Positions 35,446-48,625 are shown, counted from the stretch's first letter. The stretch: 64,000 bases of DNA from Neodontobutis hainanensis (GCA_024349245.1 JALDNG010000001.1:2353001-2417000), one strand, 5' to 3'. A program made the numbers and translations. Notes: generated by a model not told the origin, from the sequence alone.

Positions 35446-36110
35446 GTTTGTCTCTGACCTCCACTGCCAGACTGATCGCCCTAGAAACCCCACCATAGCT
35501 CCTCCCTCCGGTTAGATATTGCCAAATGGGGCGTAAGTAAGACCCAAGTTATTCAGTGACATTCCCAGGCGAGAACTGGACGGCCAACAGAATAAAAAAG
35601 AAGCAGTGGAAAACTGTTTACATGCTCTTTTAAGGGTTACACTTTAAATCAGTTCAGTTATTATCAGTTAGCTCCTGTTCCTGTTCACATTTCAGCTCTA
35701 GACCAAATATTCAAATACTCAGTTTATCTCAAGAAGATGACAGTATAGAGTTATAATTGGATAATAGGATAATTGCAGATCCTCATTGCCTTGACTCCTT
35801 GCTTAGATTGGACTTTATCTGTGCAAGGGATGCTGCTCCGAGCAGACAAGAGGAAAGACTGAGGAGCCTGCTTCTGTAGAGGGAGGATACACTAGAGCTT
35901 ACACGGAAGTCAAACGGAAGGAAAGAAGAAAACCCCACCCACACCACGTGCACTTGTTGTGTAAATGTCAACAAATACATTGGTTTCATTACTTTTACTT
36001 AAGTATACTTATATGAGATTCGGGTTGGATTCTTGGTTGGGTCATTTGCCCAATGCCAATTCCCTCACCTTGTTTCCTGTTTATCTACTGTCTACAATTC
36101 AAAATTATGG

Positions 36111-36113
<3 letters not shown>
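35446..36113. other. Upstream region of methyltransferase gene C; no other gene seen
   Basis: Gene C's promoter should be at its left edge. No TATA box was recognised. The rest is unremarkable AT-rich sequence up to the TA microsatellite. Confidence 0.45.

Positions 36114-36198
<85 letters not shown>
36114..36198. repeat. (TA)n microsatellite
   Basis: About 42 uninterrupted TA units, ending exactly where the LINE-derived reading frame begins. The Tyr-Ile repeat frames across it are artefacts. Confidence 0.98.
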
Positions 36199-36200
<2 letters not shown>

Positions 36201-36865
36201 TGGATGATATCAAGAAATCCTACCAATGGCTAGAACGGGCCGGACTGAAGGACAGCACAGAGGCACTCATCATGGCTGCACAGGAGCAGGTCCTGAGCAC
36301 CAGAGCAAAAGAGGCCCAGATCTACCACACCAGTCAAGACCCAAGGTGTAGGCTGTGCAAACAGGCCCCTGAGACAATCCAACACTTAACTGCAGGGTGT
36401 AAGATGCTGGCAGGGAAAGCATACATGGAACGCCATAACCAAGTGGCTGGCATAGTGTACAGGAACATCTGCACGGAGTACGGACTGGAAACCCCGAGGT
36501 CAAAGTGGGAAACACCTCCAAAGGTGGTAGAGAATGACCGAGCTAAGATCCTGTGGGACTTCCAGATTCAGACTGACAGAATGGTAATGGCAAACCAACC
36601 AGACATCGTGGTGTTGGACAAACAGTAGAGGAAGGCCGTGGTGGTTGATGTGGCAATACCAAGTGCTTGCAACATCTGGAAAAATGAACATGAGAAACTA
36701 GAGAAATACCAAGGGCTCAGAGAATATAGAAGTGGCTGATATCAAGAAGAGCTGGAAAAGACTTGGAAGGCGACAGTGGTGCCCCGTGGCAGAACACTGA
36801 CCCCCAAACCGAAGAGTGGCTACAGCAGATCCCTGGAAGAACACCAGACATCTGGGTGCTTTTAA
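36199..36865 (+). mobile_element. 3' part of an R4/Dong-type LINE with restriction-like endonuclease
   Basis: A 142-codon frame (36200-36628) encodes the C-terminal region of a non-LTR retrotransposon protein. It shows a Cys-rich knuckle CRLCKQAPETIQHLTAGC and, further on, QPDIVVLDKQ and, past a single TAG stop, VVVDVAIP, the PD...D core of a restriction-like endonuclease. The tail EEWLQQIPGRTPDIW appears in a shifted frame near 36820. This layout belongs to LINEs that carry a restriction-like endonuclease (R2/R4/Dong/Rex6 group). The RT domain is missing, so the copy is 5'-truncated, and it is inactivated by one stop and at least one frameshift. Confidence 0.75.
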
Positions 36866-36869
36866 CACT

Positions 36870-39005
36870 AATGAGACAATGGTCTTTTAGCTCTCACAGG
36901 ATTTAAGCTTGTCATGCTGTTGTTTTTGACTTGTATGGTCTGGAATTACAATCTGCATTTTCACCCCCAGGGGTCATCATTGAATCCAAAAAGCTTCATG
37001 TCCCAACAAACAAACAAACACCTTTTGGAAAATAGAAAGTATGCTAATGAAGTTACAGAAAACTTGAACTTTGCCACTTTCCATATCCTAAACTCTAGTC
37101 TTCAGGGATTACACAAAAAAAAAGAAAAAAAAAATCCAATTCAAATCCAAAGTCATTATGATAATCTGTTTGATCATCACACAAGCCCCTTATTTTGCAT
37201 AATTTGTTTTTTTTCATTTTTTGTTAGATCTTGGTGTGTAGAGATATACATTTATTTTAAATTAACCTCTGCTGCAATCAGGCAAAGCAAGATATTTAAA
37301 AAATTGTGGATAGTTTAGAAACACAATGTTAGTCTACTGTCTGTTTTAGTTTAGCCATTGTCTCCATTAGTAGGTTTGCATCCTCACCCTGAGGTTGTGT
37401 TAGTATACAGCTCATATGGTTCTCCTCATTTGCACTTACACAGAGAAAACAGGAGATGGCAGTATATGACTTGCTTGTTCCAGAGGGTGAAAGCTGAAAT
37501 GATTTTCAAATGTTGGTTAAAATCCACCAAATTTTGCTGTCAGATTTTCAATAGGACCCTTTCCATTTGCAAAACATTGCTTTCTGAATAAAATGTCCCA
37601 GCTGCAGGATCATCAGAGATAATGTTTCCAAATAAACTGGAACATAAAGCAGACACACTTTGCTTGACAAGTCGGTATCTTACCAGTCTTGGCCCACATA
37701 TTCTTTGCCCAATCAACACACATTGATCCTTCCCATTCCCTTGATCAATATCCATTGTCAGATATGGTTGTCTCTTTTAGTTTAGCAGTGGGGATTATGT
37801 TAACAAAAAAGGATGGGGGGTGGTGGGGTGGGGTCCAAAGTCAAACCCTGGCCTGCAGAGCGCGGGCCTGTCTGGCGACGTCCAATCAATCTGTTTTGAT
37901 CAAACTCAGTCTAGTCAGTTTCCAGAGCTGCATCTTTAGTCCTACTACAACAACATGGAAGGCCATTAAAACACAAAGTCAATGGACTCACACAAGCAGC
38001 CTGGTGTATTGCTTTTAATATCTGCAGGCGTTTTAGCCACAGTGAAAAAGAAAAATGTGAGCGCTTCCATAGACTGTGACAAGGAGTGTTGCTAATGCCA
38101 CATTGGGAATTCTCCTGAAAGCCATTTACACAGGTGATCCACGGATAAAAACGAAGGAAATGTGCTGTATTTAAAGTGGAGGCAGGGACTCTGATTTTCC
38201 AAAATTGCATCTCTGAAGAATCCAGGTAAAAATAAATAAATAAATAAAAAAGAAGAAGAAGAAGCACTGAAAATGGGGTAATAACATACTATATGCACAA
38301 AGCATACTGTATACTTTTAAAAATAGACCTGTGTCTGCAACCGCAAAGAGCTGCACAGCAATTTCCGGTGGCAGCGCGAAGACGTGCCGTCTGCAGGGAT
38401 GGATGGATATGTGTTGAGTACAAAATCCCAGCTCCCCTACAGACATCTCAGCAGGTGAAAGCGGATTGCAGCTGTTGGAAGAAATCCATGAATTTAGAAA
38501 ACAGGCCCCGGTGCAAGCAACACTGAAGACTATTTTATATGTCTGTGTTTGTGAGAAAATGTGCTTAGCATTGATTGGAAAATATTCACAGAACTTACAA
38601 TAAATGTTACAGTAAAACATTTTAATTAAAGGTTAAGTCCTTACATTGTATTTTAGAGAATATATTAATTTGAATGAGCAAGTCGTAAAAGTTAATAAGA
38701 CAGATTTGAGAAGATAGACTTTAGAGAGCTTGCACAGAGCTGATGCTGAAATGAAATCACATCTAGTTCAAATAAGCACGCACAGCCAAAGTCAAGAAAC
38801 ATTACATGTTTATTTCATAAACAACTTAAATGTTACAATCACACACTACTTCTACAATCAGTATATTAAGCTCGCACCTTGAAAACCCTCCACTCACATT
38901 TAATACAACTGAGAGTTTAATGTTTGTGTTTAAACTGGTTTGAGACATGACACACTACTGGAGTTCCAACACAAAGTGATGAAAAGTTTTTTTTTTTACC
39001 AGCCA
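36870..39005. other. No gene seen
   Basis: AT-rich intergenic DNA with A/T tracts near 37110-37130 and 37205-37220. The overlapping frames at 37.9-38.6 kb on both strands have no domain, leader or splice support. Confidence 0.45.
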
Positions 39006-39008
39006 ACA

Positions 39009-39070
39009 CAGTGGTTCTCAACTGGTCTGACCATACAACACTTTTATTCACCTGATCATTCGGTCACACC
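39009..39070 (+). mobile_element. hAT-type miniature element, left end (fragment)
   Basis: CAGTGGTTCTCAACTGGTCT followed by 'acactttta'-type sequence matches the known start of a common non-autonomous hAT family in vertebrates. A right terminus was not found. Confidence 0.5.
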
Positions 39071-39126
39071 CAGCCTTTTACAGAACTAAGTTGAATACTT
39101 AGTTCTGAATGACATTGAGTTAAAAA

Positions 39127-39136
39127 AATATATATA

Positions 39137-39176
<40 letters not shown>

Positions 39177-39180
39177 TTTC
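39127..39180. repeat. (TA)n plus T-tract low-complexity repeat
   Basis: TA units from about 39127 to 39168, with one short interruption, followed by an uninterrupted T run of about 13. Confidence 0.95.
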
Positions 39181-39938
39181 TGTAAGTAAATCTATATGTG
39201 AAATAATTACACTTCCCAAGCTTGTCAACAAAGTCGACTGACCACACTTTAACTGTGTTGTTACCATGGTGTTACATGGCAATCTTGTGCATCTTGCATC
39301 TACATCTGCCACAATAATAAGACCTCATATAATCTACCTATTTTACATTTAACCTTTATTTAACCAAGATAAGACTTGAGAATAACAGCCTCTTTTAACA
39401 TGTCACTAACCTACATACACAGTATACTGTAAAAGGTGGAAAGATGTGTTGCCTTGCCATTCAGAGTTACATAATAAAAAATACTGTGAGCCTGGTGCTG
39501 TGTGTGTCAATAAAATAAATTATTATTTTATGCTGAACAACCATCAAAATGACTTGAGGGCTAAAAATCCAAATAAAAAATAGTTATATAGAGTTGCATT
39601 GAACACAACCTTTTTACTATTGAGATAATTCAATGTTAGTATGCACAGTTGTTATCTGTTCTTATTGTATCTGCTATGTTTGTGTCAGTATTGGTGATAA
39701 AAACAATATTGGGTGGAAATCGGATAATCCTCCTTTGCCATTTTTTATTGTTCTGTTGTGCTTTGCACCAAATTGCGTGCAATCTCAGCTCAGATATGAA
39801 CATCTTAAATCTTTTACCTATTAAAACTTCACTGGAGACACTGTTCTCGCCACAGACGGCTGTAAAAGTCCAAATATTGAGGAGATCTGACTTTTTTTTT
39901 TTTTTCAATTCTTTTTTTTTTTTTTTATAGCTGAGGCG

Positions 39939-39990
39939 TCTCTGCTCGGAGATGCACTCACCAGGGCTAATCCCGCACTCCGAGCAGAGA
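39939..39990. repeat. Perfect 13-bp stem palindrome in a conserved-looking stretch
   Basis: TCTCTGCTCGGAG (39939-39951) and CTCCGAGCAGAGA (39978-39990) are perfect inverted repeats with a 26-base loop containing CAGGGCTAATCCCG. The surrounding 39930-40120 is not low-complexity and has the look of a conserved non-coding element. No promoter or coding frame is associated. Confidence 0.85.
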
Positions 39991-39999
39991 GCTAGGTAT

Positions 40000-41188
40000 T
40001 GGCTTTGATGATAGAAATGGATTAAATAGATTACATTAAAGGCCAGTCTAATTGAACCAATCTATCCTGATTCTGCCGCTGTAAGATAAATGATGAGAAG
40101 GTCTGATAGTATATATAGGTCGGGTGCTTGTGTGTAACTGGCCCCGTGGACATTTACAGGCGGTGGAAAAATACAGCACAAGGCCTTTTCCTCCTTTACA
40201 GGCAGTGCAAGGACTGTTTAAAAGACAGGCTAAAGTGAAGATGAGTCACATAAAAACAGACGTTATCCTCAGCCCCACTTATTGTCCAAATTATTTCTGA
40301 CAATATAAAATGAACACTTAATATACATGTGCTTGTAAATGAGCAGATAGAAGACAGTTACTCACGAAGACTGATGATTATGGGGTTGTTATGTGAAGGG
40401 TCTGTGGTGCATTTAATGACCTCTGTGAAGCAAATCTAGAGTTATCTGTTCTTTCAATTCTTTTTCCGGTACGAAGAGTAGCATTTCTCATGTCTAAAAA
40501 TGTTAAGGAAAACAAAAAAAAAAAAAAAAAAAAAACTCACATCTTGAACTAATAAAAAAAAATAAAAAGGCATTGTTTCCCATTCCTTACTGCCTCTTTT
40601 GGAAATGGTGTATGGTTGTTATTCAGATATTACTTAATGCATATGTTTTGACGCTACATAAAAAAGTGGCTTGTATTAAAAGGTGGAGAGTGCCGTTTTT
40701 GGTGGCATCTAGTGGCAGATTGCCTACTTTCTACTTCCTGTGTGCACTACAGAAGCCCTGATGGGACATTGTGTTGTCTATGAAAACCATTGTGTTTTCA
40801 GTCGTGTGTTCTAGTTGGCTCAACTGTACACTATTTTACACACAGCTTTTGATTTAATGTGGTTTTACTTTTATTATTTCTGTATTAAATCTTCTTTTCA
40901 CCAGCAGTCTGTATCAAAACCATTTATATTACTGCAAAAAGAAAAAAAGAAACAAAACACACTGGCACATTTATATATAGTTTGAATGTATTAGAACATT
41001 TTTAACTAGTGTTTTACTTTGTCAATGGAGGTGTGTATAAAATGGCTTTCCAGTCTTCATGAGCAGAGTACCTTGTATGATTAAACTGCCCTATTAAGAT
41101 ATCCTATTGTATAAAATGAAACGTTGTCGCTGGTAATGTAAATTTCTGTTTAATGGAGTGAAACATGCAATAACCATTAGTGCCTTAA
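40000..41188. other. No gene seen
   Basis: Non-coding, with a run of about 20 A at 40514-40534. At 40690-40760 there is a 'ggtggcatctagtggcagattgc' phrase that recurs in fish genomes and is probably repeat-derived. Confidence 0.4.
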
Positions 41189-42441
41189 AGGTGCACTTTG
41201 CATTAGTCAGTGGAAAAACATACTAGTATGAAAAGCATAGTGCAAACGAGGTAGTATTAAATTGTACAAAAGGAAAATGGACTAAGGTGTTTAGTTAGAA
41301 AATGTTTAAGTCAGTGCCTCAGATTAAAAAACATAATAGGCTGCAAAGAAGTAAAGAAGCACCTGAATAATCGGAATAATCCATTATTTTATTGTCACAA
41401 GTAGTGTTGATTGGTGTTCTAGTCTAGTATAACATATTGTCATATAGCATCCAGTGACTTATAGCAAGTGTAGTCTTGTATTAATAGAGGAACCTCTCAC
41501 TTTTATTTGTCAGAACCTTCTTTTCTTTTGCAGGATTTTAAAAAAGGATGGTGAAAATAAATGACTTTGATTTTCCAAGAGCACAATAAAAGACTGTTGG
41601 AAGAAAACCAAACAAGGAAAAACATAGAGCAATAAAAAAGTAAATGCCATATTCAAGTTTAGTGCAGTTACAACAAAAATAAATGAAATAAAAGCCACCT
41701 TTCAGCACCATTGCCATCAATGTTTTGGTTACATCAGCAATGAGGAACCCTTAAACATACATACTCTTGTTGTTCAAGGCCCGCCTGGTTGAACTTTTTT
41801 AACCATTTTTCATAAAAACATTGCATTAGTCCACCAGCTGCTAATTTTCCATGTCTCCTAAACCATTCCCAGCGTCCTATGGCCCTGGGTTGTTACTCTC
41901 AGTAGAAGGTGGTTTGATCTGGTGACCTTTTGTTCTCACCTCGTTACCAACGTGGACTCATTAAAAAGGCCTGTTTAATTAGCAGACGAACAGCAATTAG
42001 GCACAAGCCGGAGCCCTCGTGGTCATAGACACGGATCAATGGTCTTCCGGGAGTCTTTAAAATTTGCAATGAGGGACCTTTACCCATATAACATTCAGTA
42101 AGGGCGACACACATATTAACATACTTGCTTGGTTGATATCTCCTTGTTAGGCAACCCCTTGACAACAATCATCTTCTTATTTATCCATAACATCTCCAAC
42201 ATCTTCACCCTCATGTCCAGAACTATTGTCGTCAGTTTGGATTTCCCCGTTAGAGAATCCTAAACGAGCTAGCAAACACTACAACCTACGACCTTGGTGC
42301 GGACTTTCAGGTGTGAATATGCCCTCAGACAGGTAAATGCAGTGTTGCTTTGAGTTGTTCTAAGACTACATAAAACATAGTATTGACTAATGTGTTCCAT
42401 TTAGTTCAGCTGTATACTACAACACTTTACATAGTGCATCT
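41189..42441. mobile_element. Possible TTAA-flanked element (or two unrelated ends)
   Basis: TTAA at 41185-41188 and 42442-42445 brackets weak inverted ends: AGGTGCACTTTGCA at the left and AGATGCACTATGTA read inward from the right, 11 of 14 matching. The ends resemble those of the other two TTAA-flanked elements in this window. The interior at 41800-42170 looks instead like conserved regulatory DNA (a TAATTAGCAG-type motif), so two separate short elements flanking ordinary sequence is a real alternative. Confidence 0.3.
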
Positions 42442-42445
42442 TTAA

Positions 42446-45000
42446 ATGACGGTGCCTTGCCTTAATCTGATACAAGTTGCCAAAATATAACCAACCAGTT
42501 ATTGCTTCTGTACGTCTTTGCCTAAAAAAGCCACAAAACAACATGTGATTTTAGAGACTAGTCTTGATATCAGTTACCGTTTAATCCTAGATCTGTTATG
42601 TAAGAACCTTGTCCTTTTCAAACCCTCATTGTTTTAAAAAGGCAGGTAGAAAACTGTTGTATATTGTGGTTGGCATGAGTACCCGGTAGAATCCAGCTTT
42701 CACACGCAAACAAGCGCTCAAGCACATGTATCTGGAGTCACACCAACAGCGTGAATAGGAGCCGACAGCCTCTGCACCTGCCGAGATCACAGTGAGAAGT
42801 GAGGAGCATAAAAAAGAACTGAACTCAGGTGTGTTGCTCTATTTTTGCAGCAGAGCAGGGGGGCACAGGGATGGAGCAGGGAGAGAGCACTTCCTGCATA
42901 ATGCATGGGTCGGCTTACACACCGCAGCCTCGCCGGGCCTTCCACAAGCTCTGTGTGTGCTGTCCGTCAAATAGGCAGCAGAGAATAAGGATGTGGACTA
43001 CTGCCACCAGCAAATACAGCATTCCCACATGACAGAAACCAGAATCATTTGTGGGGTGCATGAGCAAAAGAAAAACACCTTGTTCATTTAAAGTTATTTC
43101 CACTGGATATGCTGCATATTATGTATTGTGTCAAAAGGTGAATAAAAGATCCCATACATAAGTTCTATTCCACTTAGATTATCTACCGGTTTTGGTTCAG
43201 TGTGGAACTGTTACAAAAAAGTAGAATAAATCTCTGCTGTTTGTTGATTGTACGATGATTGAATGTCATATTCCAAAAAGAAAGAATGCAAAATGTTTCA
43301 GATTTTAGATTAAAGTAAGCTTCTTCTGGCATTTATGCCATGAATTTATTAATAGCTTACACTGTCAAGGCTGCATTAAACACGAGTTTAGCTTGTGACA
43401 TTAAATAGTGAGCCACCCAACATTAAAATTAATGCTCAGAAAGCCGGAAATAAACCAGACACTCAGAAAAAGTTTATTTCAGCAACATATGGCTTAACCT
43501 TCAGCTTCTCCTAGTGCCATATTAATGGGCTTTTTTTTTCTAATTAAAGGCAAAGTGTCTTTGTTTTAAAAAGTTTGCTTCAAATGCATTTGGATTTGAT
43601 TTGCGAGTTTTGAAGCATGAATACAGTGCATCTTAAACAGCAATTGTTTTGAGTAATTCTATGTCAGAGATTAGGTAAATGTATAACAAGAGATGACAAT
43701 CCATTTAAGCACAGGACTTCATTTAGTGTAAAAAAGTGTATTAGCATTGAACTACAGCGCAATATTTCATTTATGTTCAAAAATAAATGGTAACAGCGGC
43801 TTTGTCTGATAACATTGTCCATAAAAGATGCATTCTGGAGTTATTTTGTCATTGAGTCTGATGTTGTATAGATATTTGCTCTTTTTACAGTGTGCCTGTT
43901 ACTGCCATGGTCTCCATCTTCTCTTTGACAGGCACACTTGTATTAAAAAGACTAGTTTAATGTATAATACATTCTGTTTTGAAGATTTAAGAGATCTATA
44001 ATGGCTATTTTATGCAGCAATCATAGATAAATGATGCAGAGTAGAATAGGGATTGCATGAAACAACTATTGATTTTCAACAAAATATCTATTTTTTTGAG
44101 CCATTTTCTTGCATTTTTTTAATAGCTTCTTAATAGCCCAGGTAAATGATCATGCTTTTTGGTGCACCTCAACATCGTTTTAAAGTTCAAATGAGAGATA
44201 ACACCCATTTACAATACTGACTTAAAGTAAAAGTAGTTTAAAAAGTGGAGAGAAATAAATGGTTTAAGTCTATGCTGCAATTTGTGATAATGTCATATAT
44301 AGTTCAGTGTTTTTACGAGCACCATTTGTGCAAACTGTGTGCGATTGTCTCGAGGTTGTGACACAAAATGAGGGTTAAGAAAAGTCTAGCCTCACATCTT
44401 CCCTATAATCGATTTTGCAAAGTAAATTGAGCCACAAAAATGGGGCTCGTAGAATCTTCAGGTTCTGTTCAGCTCTTTTTTTCACACTTTGGCCTCTACA
44501 GTTAAGCCAAAAAAAAAGATTCTATCCTGGAAGTTCTTGTCTGGGGGAACGTCAAATGTCTGGAGGTCTAGGAGAAAAGTAAATGGTGAAGGATTTTGCC
44601 AATTGTTAAATGTGGTAAAAACAGTAAGATGTAGCTTCTTGGAGAAACTGAGTGTGGAGATCCTGGGGAGGGGCATCTACACTAACATTAACAACTCTTT
44701 CCTATTCATTCAGAAGGTCACATAATAATACAATCTTTTGTTTTTGTCAGATTATCCACAGTGCTTTCTGCTTTTAAAATTAGTAGCAAATGTATTCATA
44801 AAGTTAGTGATTGGAATTCCAAAAATGTCAAGTAGGCCACATGATCATGTATAACATCATGAAAATACACAAAAGACTGTTCTAGATGTGTGTTATTGTG
44901 TACTGTTGTGTTGTCATATGTCTTTTCTCTTTTTTTATAAATAAACATTTGTAGCAAATGTAGAATACAAAATAAAGAGCCCGAAGAAATTATGTAACAA
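42446..45000. other. No gene seen; one CpG-rich patch
   Basis: Mostly AT-rich. The patch at 42760-43030 is richer in G+C and CpG, with an in-frame stretch on the plus strand, but no recognised domain and no convincing flanking splice pair. It could be an enhancer or a non-coding RNA exon. Confidence 0.4.
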
Positions 45001-45002
45001 AG

Positions 45003-45235
45003 TAAAATAATAATAATCTTTACATAGCGCTTTTCCACCTCCTGTAGTAGGCACTCAAAGCGCTTTACATACATTAAACTATTACCAGTGTTACAGAACA
45101 TCACGGGGGCAGAGTGTCTTGCCCAAGGACACAAGAACAATATCTGGGGGAGAGCGGGATGTTATGATGTTTTGGGATGTTTCGAGCGGGGATCCACCCA
45201 CCCACCGGTCAAAGGACCCACTACACACTGAGTAT
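45003..45235. repeat. Dispersed fish repeat (LINE/SINE 3'-end type)
   Basis: 'Tttacatagcgcttttcc', 'cactcaaagcgctttacat' and 'gtgtcttgcccaaggacaca' occur in this order, a combination I know as a very common teleost interspersed repeat. An AAT-rich stretch precedes it. The exact family was not determined. Confidence 0.65.
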
Positions 45236-45239
45236 GTCT

Positions 45240-48200
45240 GTCCTGAAATGGAACTTATGTTTGTTTCTTTACACTATGGATAGTCTAGCACTTTGGATTG
45301 ACGTTATTGATTGATATAAGTAGAAAGAATGTGGCCAGCACTTTTCAAAACATTAGAAATAGAGGCTCACATACCGGCCTATATGCTGCCACCCACTGGG
45401 CAGCATCTGCAAGTCACACAAAATGTTTCAAATGTGACAACTGACCAACAAAAAGACATACATTTCTAGGAGCAAGTCATATACTTTTGATATACTACTA
45501 TAAATAGGACTTTGACTGATATCACAACCTCTATTTTGGGTGATTGCTTGCCAAATAGTCAAAGTGTGGGTTCGCAATTTGGCGAGCAACTGGTAACAAT
45601 TACTTTCTTATTAATCACTTGCTTATGACCCTGGGATCAAACCCATAAGCATTATTCCCTACTTTGTCAAATACTCATTATTCCCCTTACACCTTCAGAT
45701 GTAATTTATCTGCGTCGACCTTTTTAAAACAGGTTGATGTGACCAATAAAAGAATGTTTTAAAGCTGATGGAATAATAAAACACTACCAAAAGTTAATCA
45801 TAAAAGATTTCAAGGAGGCGTGACTAAACTGGTGAACTTCATACAGACCAATTAGGACACCAGTCACTATTGATGCAAAAATGCCCACATGAAAGGTGAC
45901 AATAAATTGATATTAAAATGAGCAATTAATCCTAACAATAAGAGCTTGATATAATGCATCTGTTTTTGTGATGCACCTCGGTTTGGGCACAAGCCATGTG
46001 TGCGTCTCTGGCGGGGGGTTGGGTCGTTGCTGGGCACCACAAGGAGCTCTTCTAATGAAACCTTGATGAGGACGCTTCTCTGAATCCAGAAGCATGATTA
46101 GGCTCTAATTAGCCCGGGCCACCTCAACATATTCCCTATAATTGGAAATACCTAAGCACTTGGGTGCTCATGACATAAAAAACAACAAGAAAAAAACTCT
46201 AAGGCTCTCGATTCTCATTTTTTTCTCTTACACTGGTTTCCGAATGCAGATCAAAGTCCTCTGGTGTAATCTCCCGACGTATCGCTTGAATTACTTACAT
46301 CACATAGCGCTTTTGGAAAAAGGATTTTGGTGAGGGAGAAGGATTTAAACTTGTAGCTTCCAAAAGAGCTCACTGCCAGATGTGACAATAACATCCCAAT
46401 ACGGCTGCCAAACGCCTACAAGACACCCACAGGCGTTGGCAGCTCCCTCGATGGAATCTACTGTTGCACTGAAAAAAAAAAGAAAGCCTTTTATGTCAGC
46501 TCTTTCATTACATTCCCTTCAATCCAACCCTGTCACACTATTTAAAGAGTTTTTCGATGGAGAAGGCTACAGCTGGAGCATTGTGAGTGAAACAAAGGTG
46601 GTATTTATTTTTTCTTTTTTTGTCAATGTACGGTGTGATTGAAAATGGACGATGGAAGGTTAGGTTGTAAGAAAAGCTGTCCTCTACCTCTTAATTTAAA
46701 GCTGTAAAAATGATGCTTAACCATGCTTCAAATCTGCCAAATGTACTGTACAAAGGTCAAGTGGCAGGAATAATAGGCATCTGATAACGTTGTGGGATGC
46801 TGTAATCCTATTGCCCAAACAGATTTGCATCGACGTTATCAAGTGCAAAAAAACCCCAGGGAGGATAGGTAGAAGCAGTCATGTTTATCAACTCCCCCGT
46901 TTTGTATTATTCACATTATTCTGCCTGACGTCCCTCGGTGTAATTAGCCGGATAACAAATCTAGCTCATTCCAAAGCTCGGGTTTCATTAGAATCAGCAG
47001 GTATCAGGCGAAAGAATGTGAGAAGGGTTTTAAATACTAGCTCTGTGCAGGGGGCAGGTGTTTTAGTAGGGTGGAACTTTTTATATTAGGTTTGATTGTA
47101 GAGAACAGAATTGCCATAGCCCTCAAAAATGGCATTGACTTACATCTGATAGAAGAACTTTCCGTTCTGTTTAAAGTCAAACTACTAACTGGACCAAAGT
47201 GCAACAAGATCAGCACAAGACCAAATTGGTTTGGGACTGAGACCAAAAAAAGTCCAAGAAAAAGATGATGCATTAGGAAATAGAAGTTTTTCAATTGATC
47301 AAAACATTGTTGGTTGTTTTTTATTTAAAATCCTGCATCCTGCAAGTGAAAAGTGGCATTATGGCATGTTCACTCTTTCTTTTATGTTTCTCAAAACATA
47401 GACGTTTCTTCTTGTTTCATGAAGGCCCAACCAGATTCAACATGTTGTTAACTTAGTGACAAAACCTGATCAATGGCACTAAATGCACTCCATTTATAAT
47501 GATTTTTTTTTATTAATTTAGACAGTTGGATGGAGATAAGAAAGAAAAATGTCCTTGTCAAGTTTTCTAGGGTGATAAGCTCCGTGACAGGTTTGTGCCA
47601 GCTTGACTTGGAGGGAGGTTTGTCCAAGACAGGAAAATCTTTCATGCAGGATGTCATTTGGATTCGGATCCAACATTACTGTCTCTATAGCTAAGGAGCA
47701 AAGACAATGGATCCAAGACCAGATCCAAAACCACTCAAAATACAGTTTGGAGTACTGCCTGGGTATGTACATTAATGAGCACAGCTGTCTATTTCTCATG
47801 TCTTCTAGAATGTCTGTTAAATAAGATTTCATTAATTGGTTTTAAAAATGAATAAACAAATAAAAAAGGCCACAAAATATGCTCCACCTCTGCTGATTTT
47901 TTAAAATTCAGACATCACACTTTTTGCACTTTCCCCTGGATGCTATCTAGTCCCATGATGCTACCATTCCTGTTTTTCCTGTACAAGAGTTCAGACTCAT
48001 CTTTTTTGTCTTGCTGTGCATGTTTGGTGTGCAGCAAAGATTGCATGGCAGCATTCACACTTATCTAAGTGAACTACATAAACAGAGCAATCACACAACC
48101 ACTTGTTTTTACTGCAGTAAAAGATTGCAAGTGTGAACATACAGTAAACTCTGAATAAATCAGTTGTGGTCTTGGCTGGTCTCAATTTTAAATCCAGCAG

Positions 48201-48389
48201 CAGAGCAATTCTAATCAAAACTGTTGTCTCAAAAACTTGACAAGTCTCAAGACCAAGCCTAATCTGGAGCTGCTATTATTCTTTAGCTGGCAGAACATGT
48301 TGACAAAATTGCTACAACTACCGAAAATACAAAGACTACTACAAATGTCAGTGAAAGCCATTAGAAGCCCTGGGCATCACTTGTACTTA
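45240..48389. other. No gene seen
   Basis: Non-coding. Segments near 46.0-46.15 and 46.8-47.05 kb are balanced in composition and may be conserved elements, but this cannot be judged from one genome. Overlapping frames on both strands at 47.0-47.85 kb are typical chance frames. Confidence 0.4.
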
Positions 48390-48623
48390 CAGTAATGTTC
48401 AAAATAATAATATTGCTAAGTGGCAAACAAGTTACCAGTGCAGCCCCTTTCAACTAATTGCCCAATTGCACAGCCCTAAGAGCGTGCATATCATAAATGC
48501 TGGGTCTTATTTGTTTTCTGAGACTCTGCTGCTCCTACTAGTTTGCCACTTAGCAATAAAAAATATACTAAAAACCTGGACTATTCTGGTCACATTGTAC
48601 TGCTATTATTTTAAACAATACTG
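48390..48623. mobile_element. Tc1/mariner-type miniature element, 234 bp
   Basis: CAGTAATGTTCAAAATAATA at the left is matched by its inverted copy CAGTATTGTTTAAAATAATA at the right. TA dinucleotides flank both sides (48388-48389 and 48624-48625), as expected for Tc1/mariner target duplication. A second, internal perfect inverted repeat (TTGCTAAGTGGCAAAC near 48413, GTTTGCCACTTAGCAA near 48540) lies inside. There is no coding capacity. Confidence 0.75.
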
Positions 48624-48625
48624 TA

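Noticed and set aside
35965..36233. Frames with Tyr-Ile repeats
   Set aside because: Translations of the TA microsatellite running into the LINE fragment.
37911..38620. Overlapping minus-strand frames up to 149 codons
   Set aside because: They contain Phe/Tyr/Leu runs from A/T-rich and AAT/AAG repeats. No domain or splice site.
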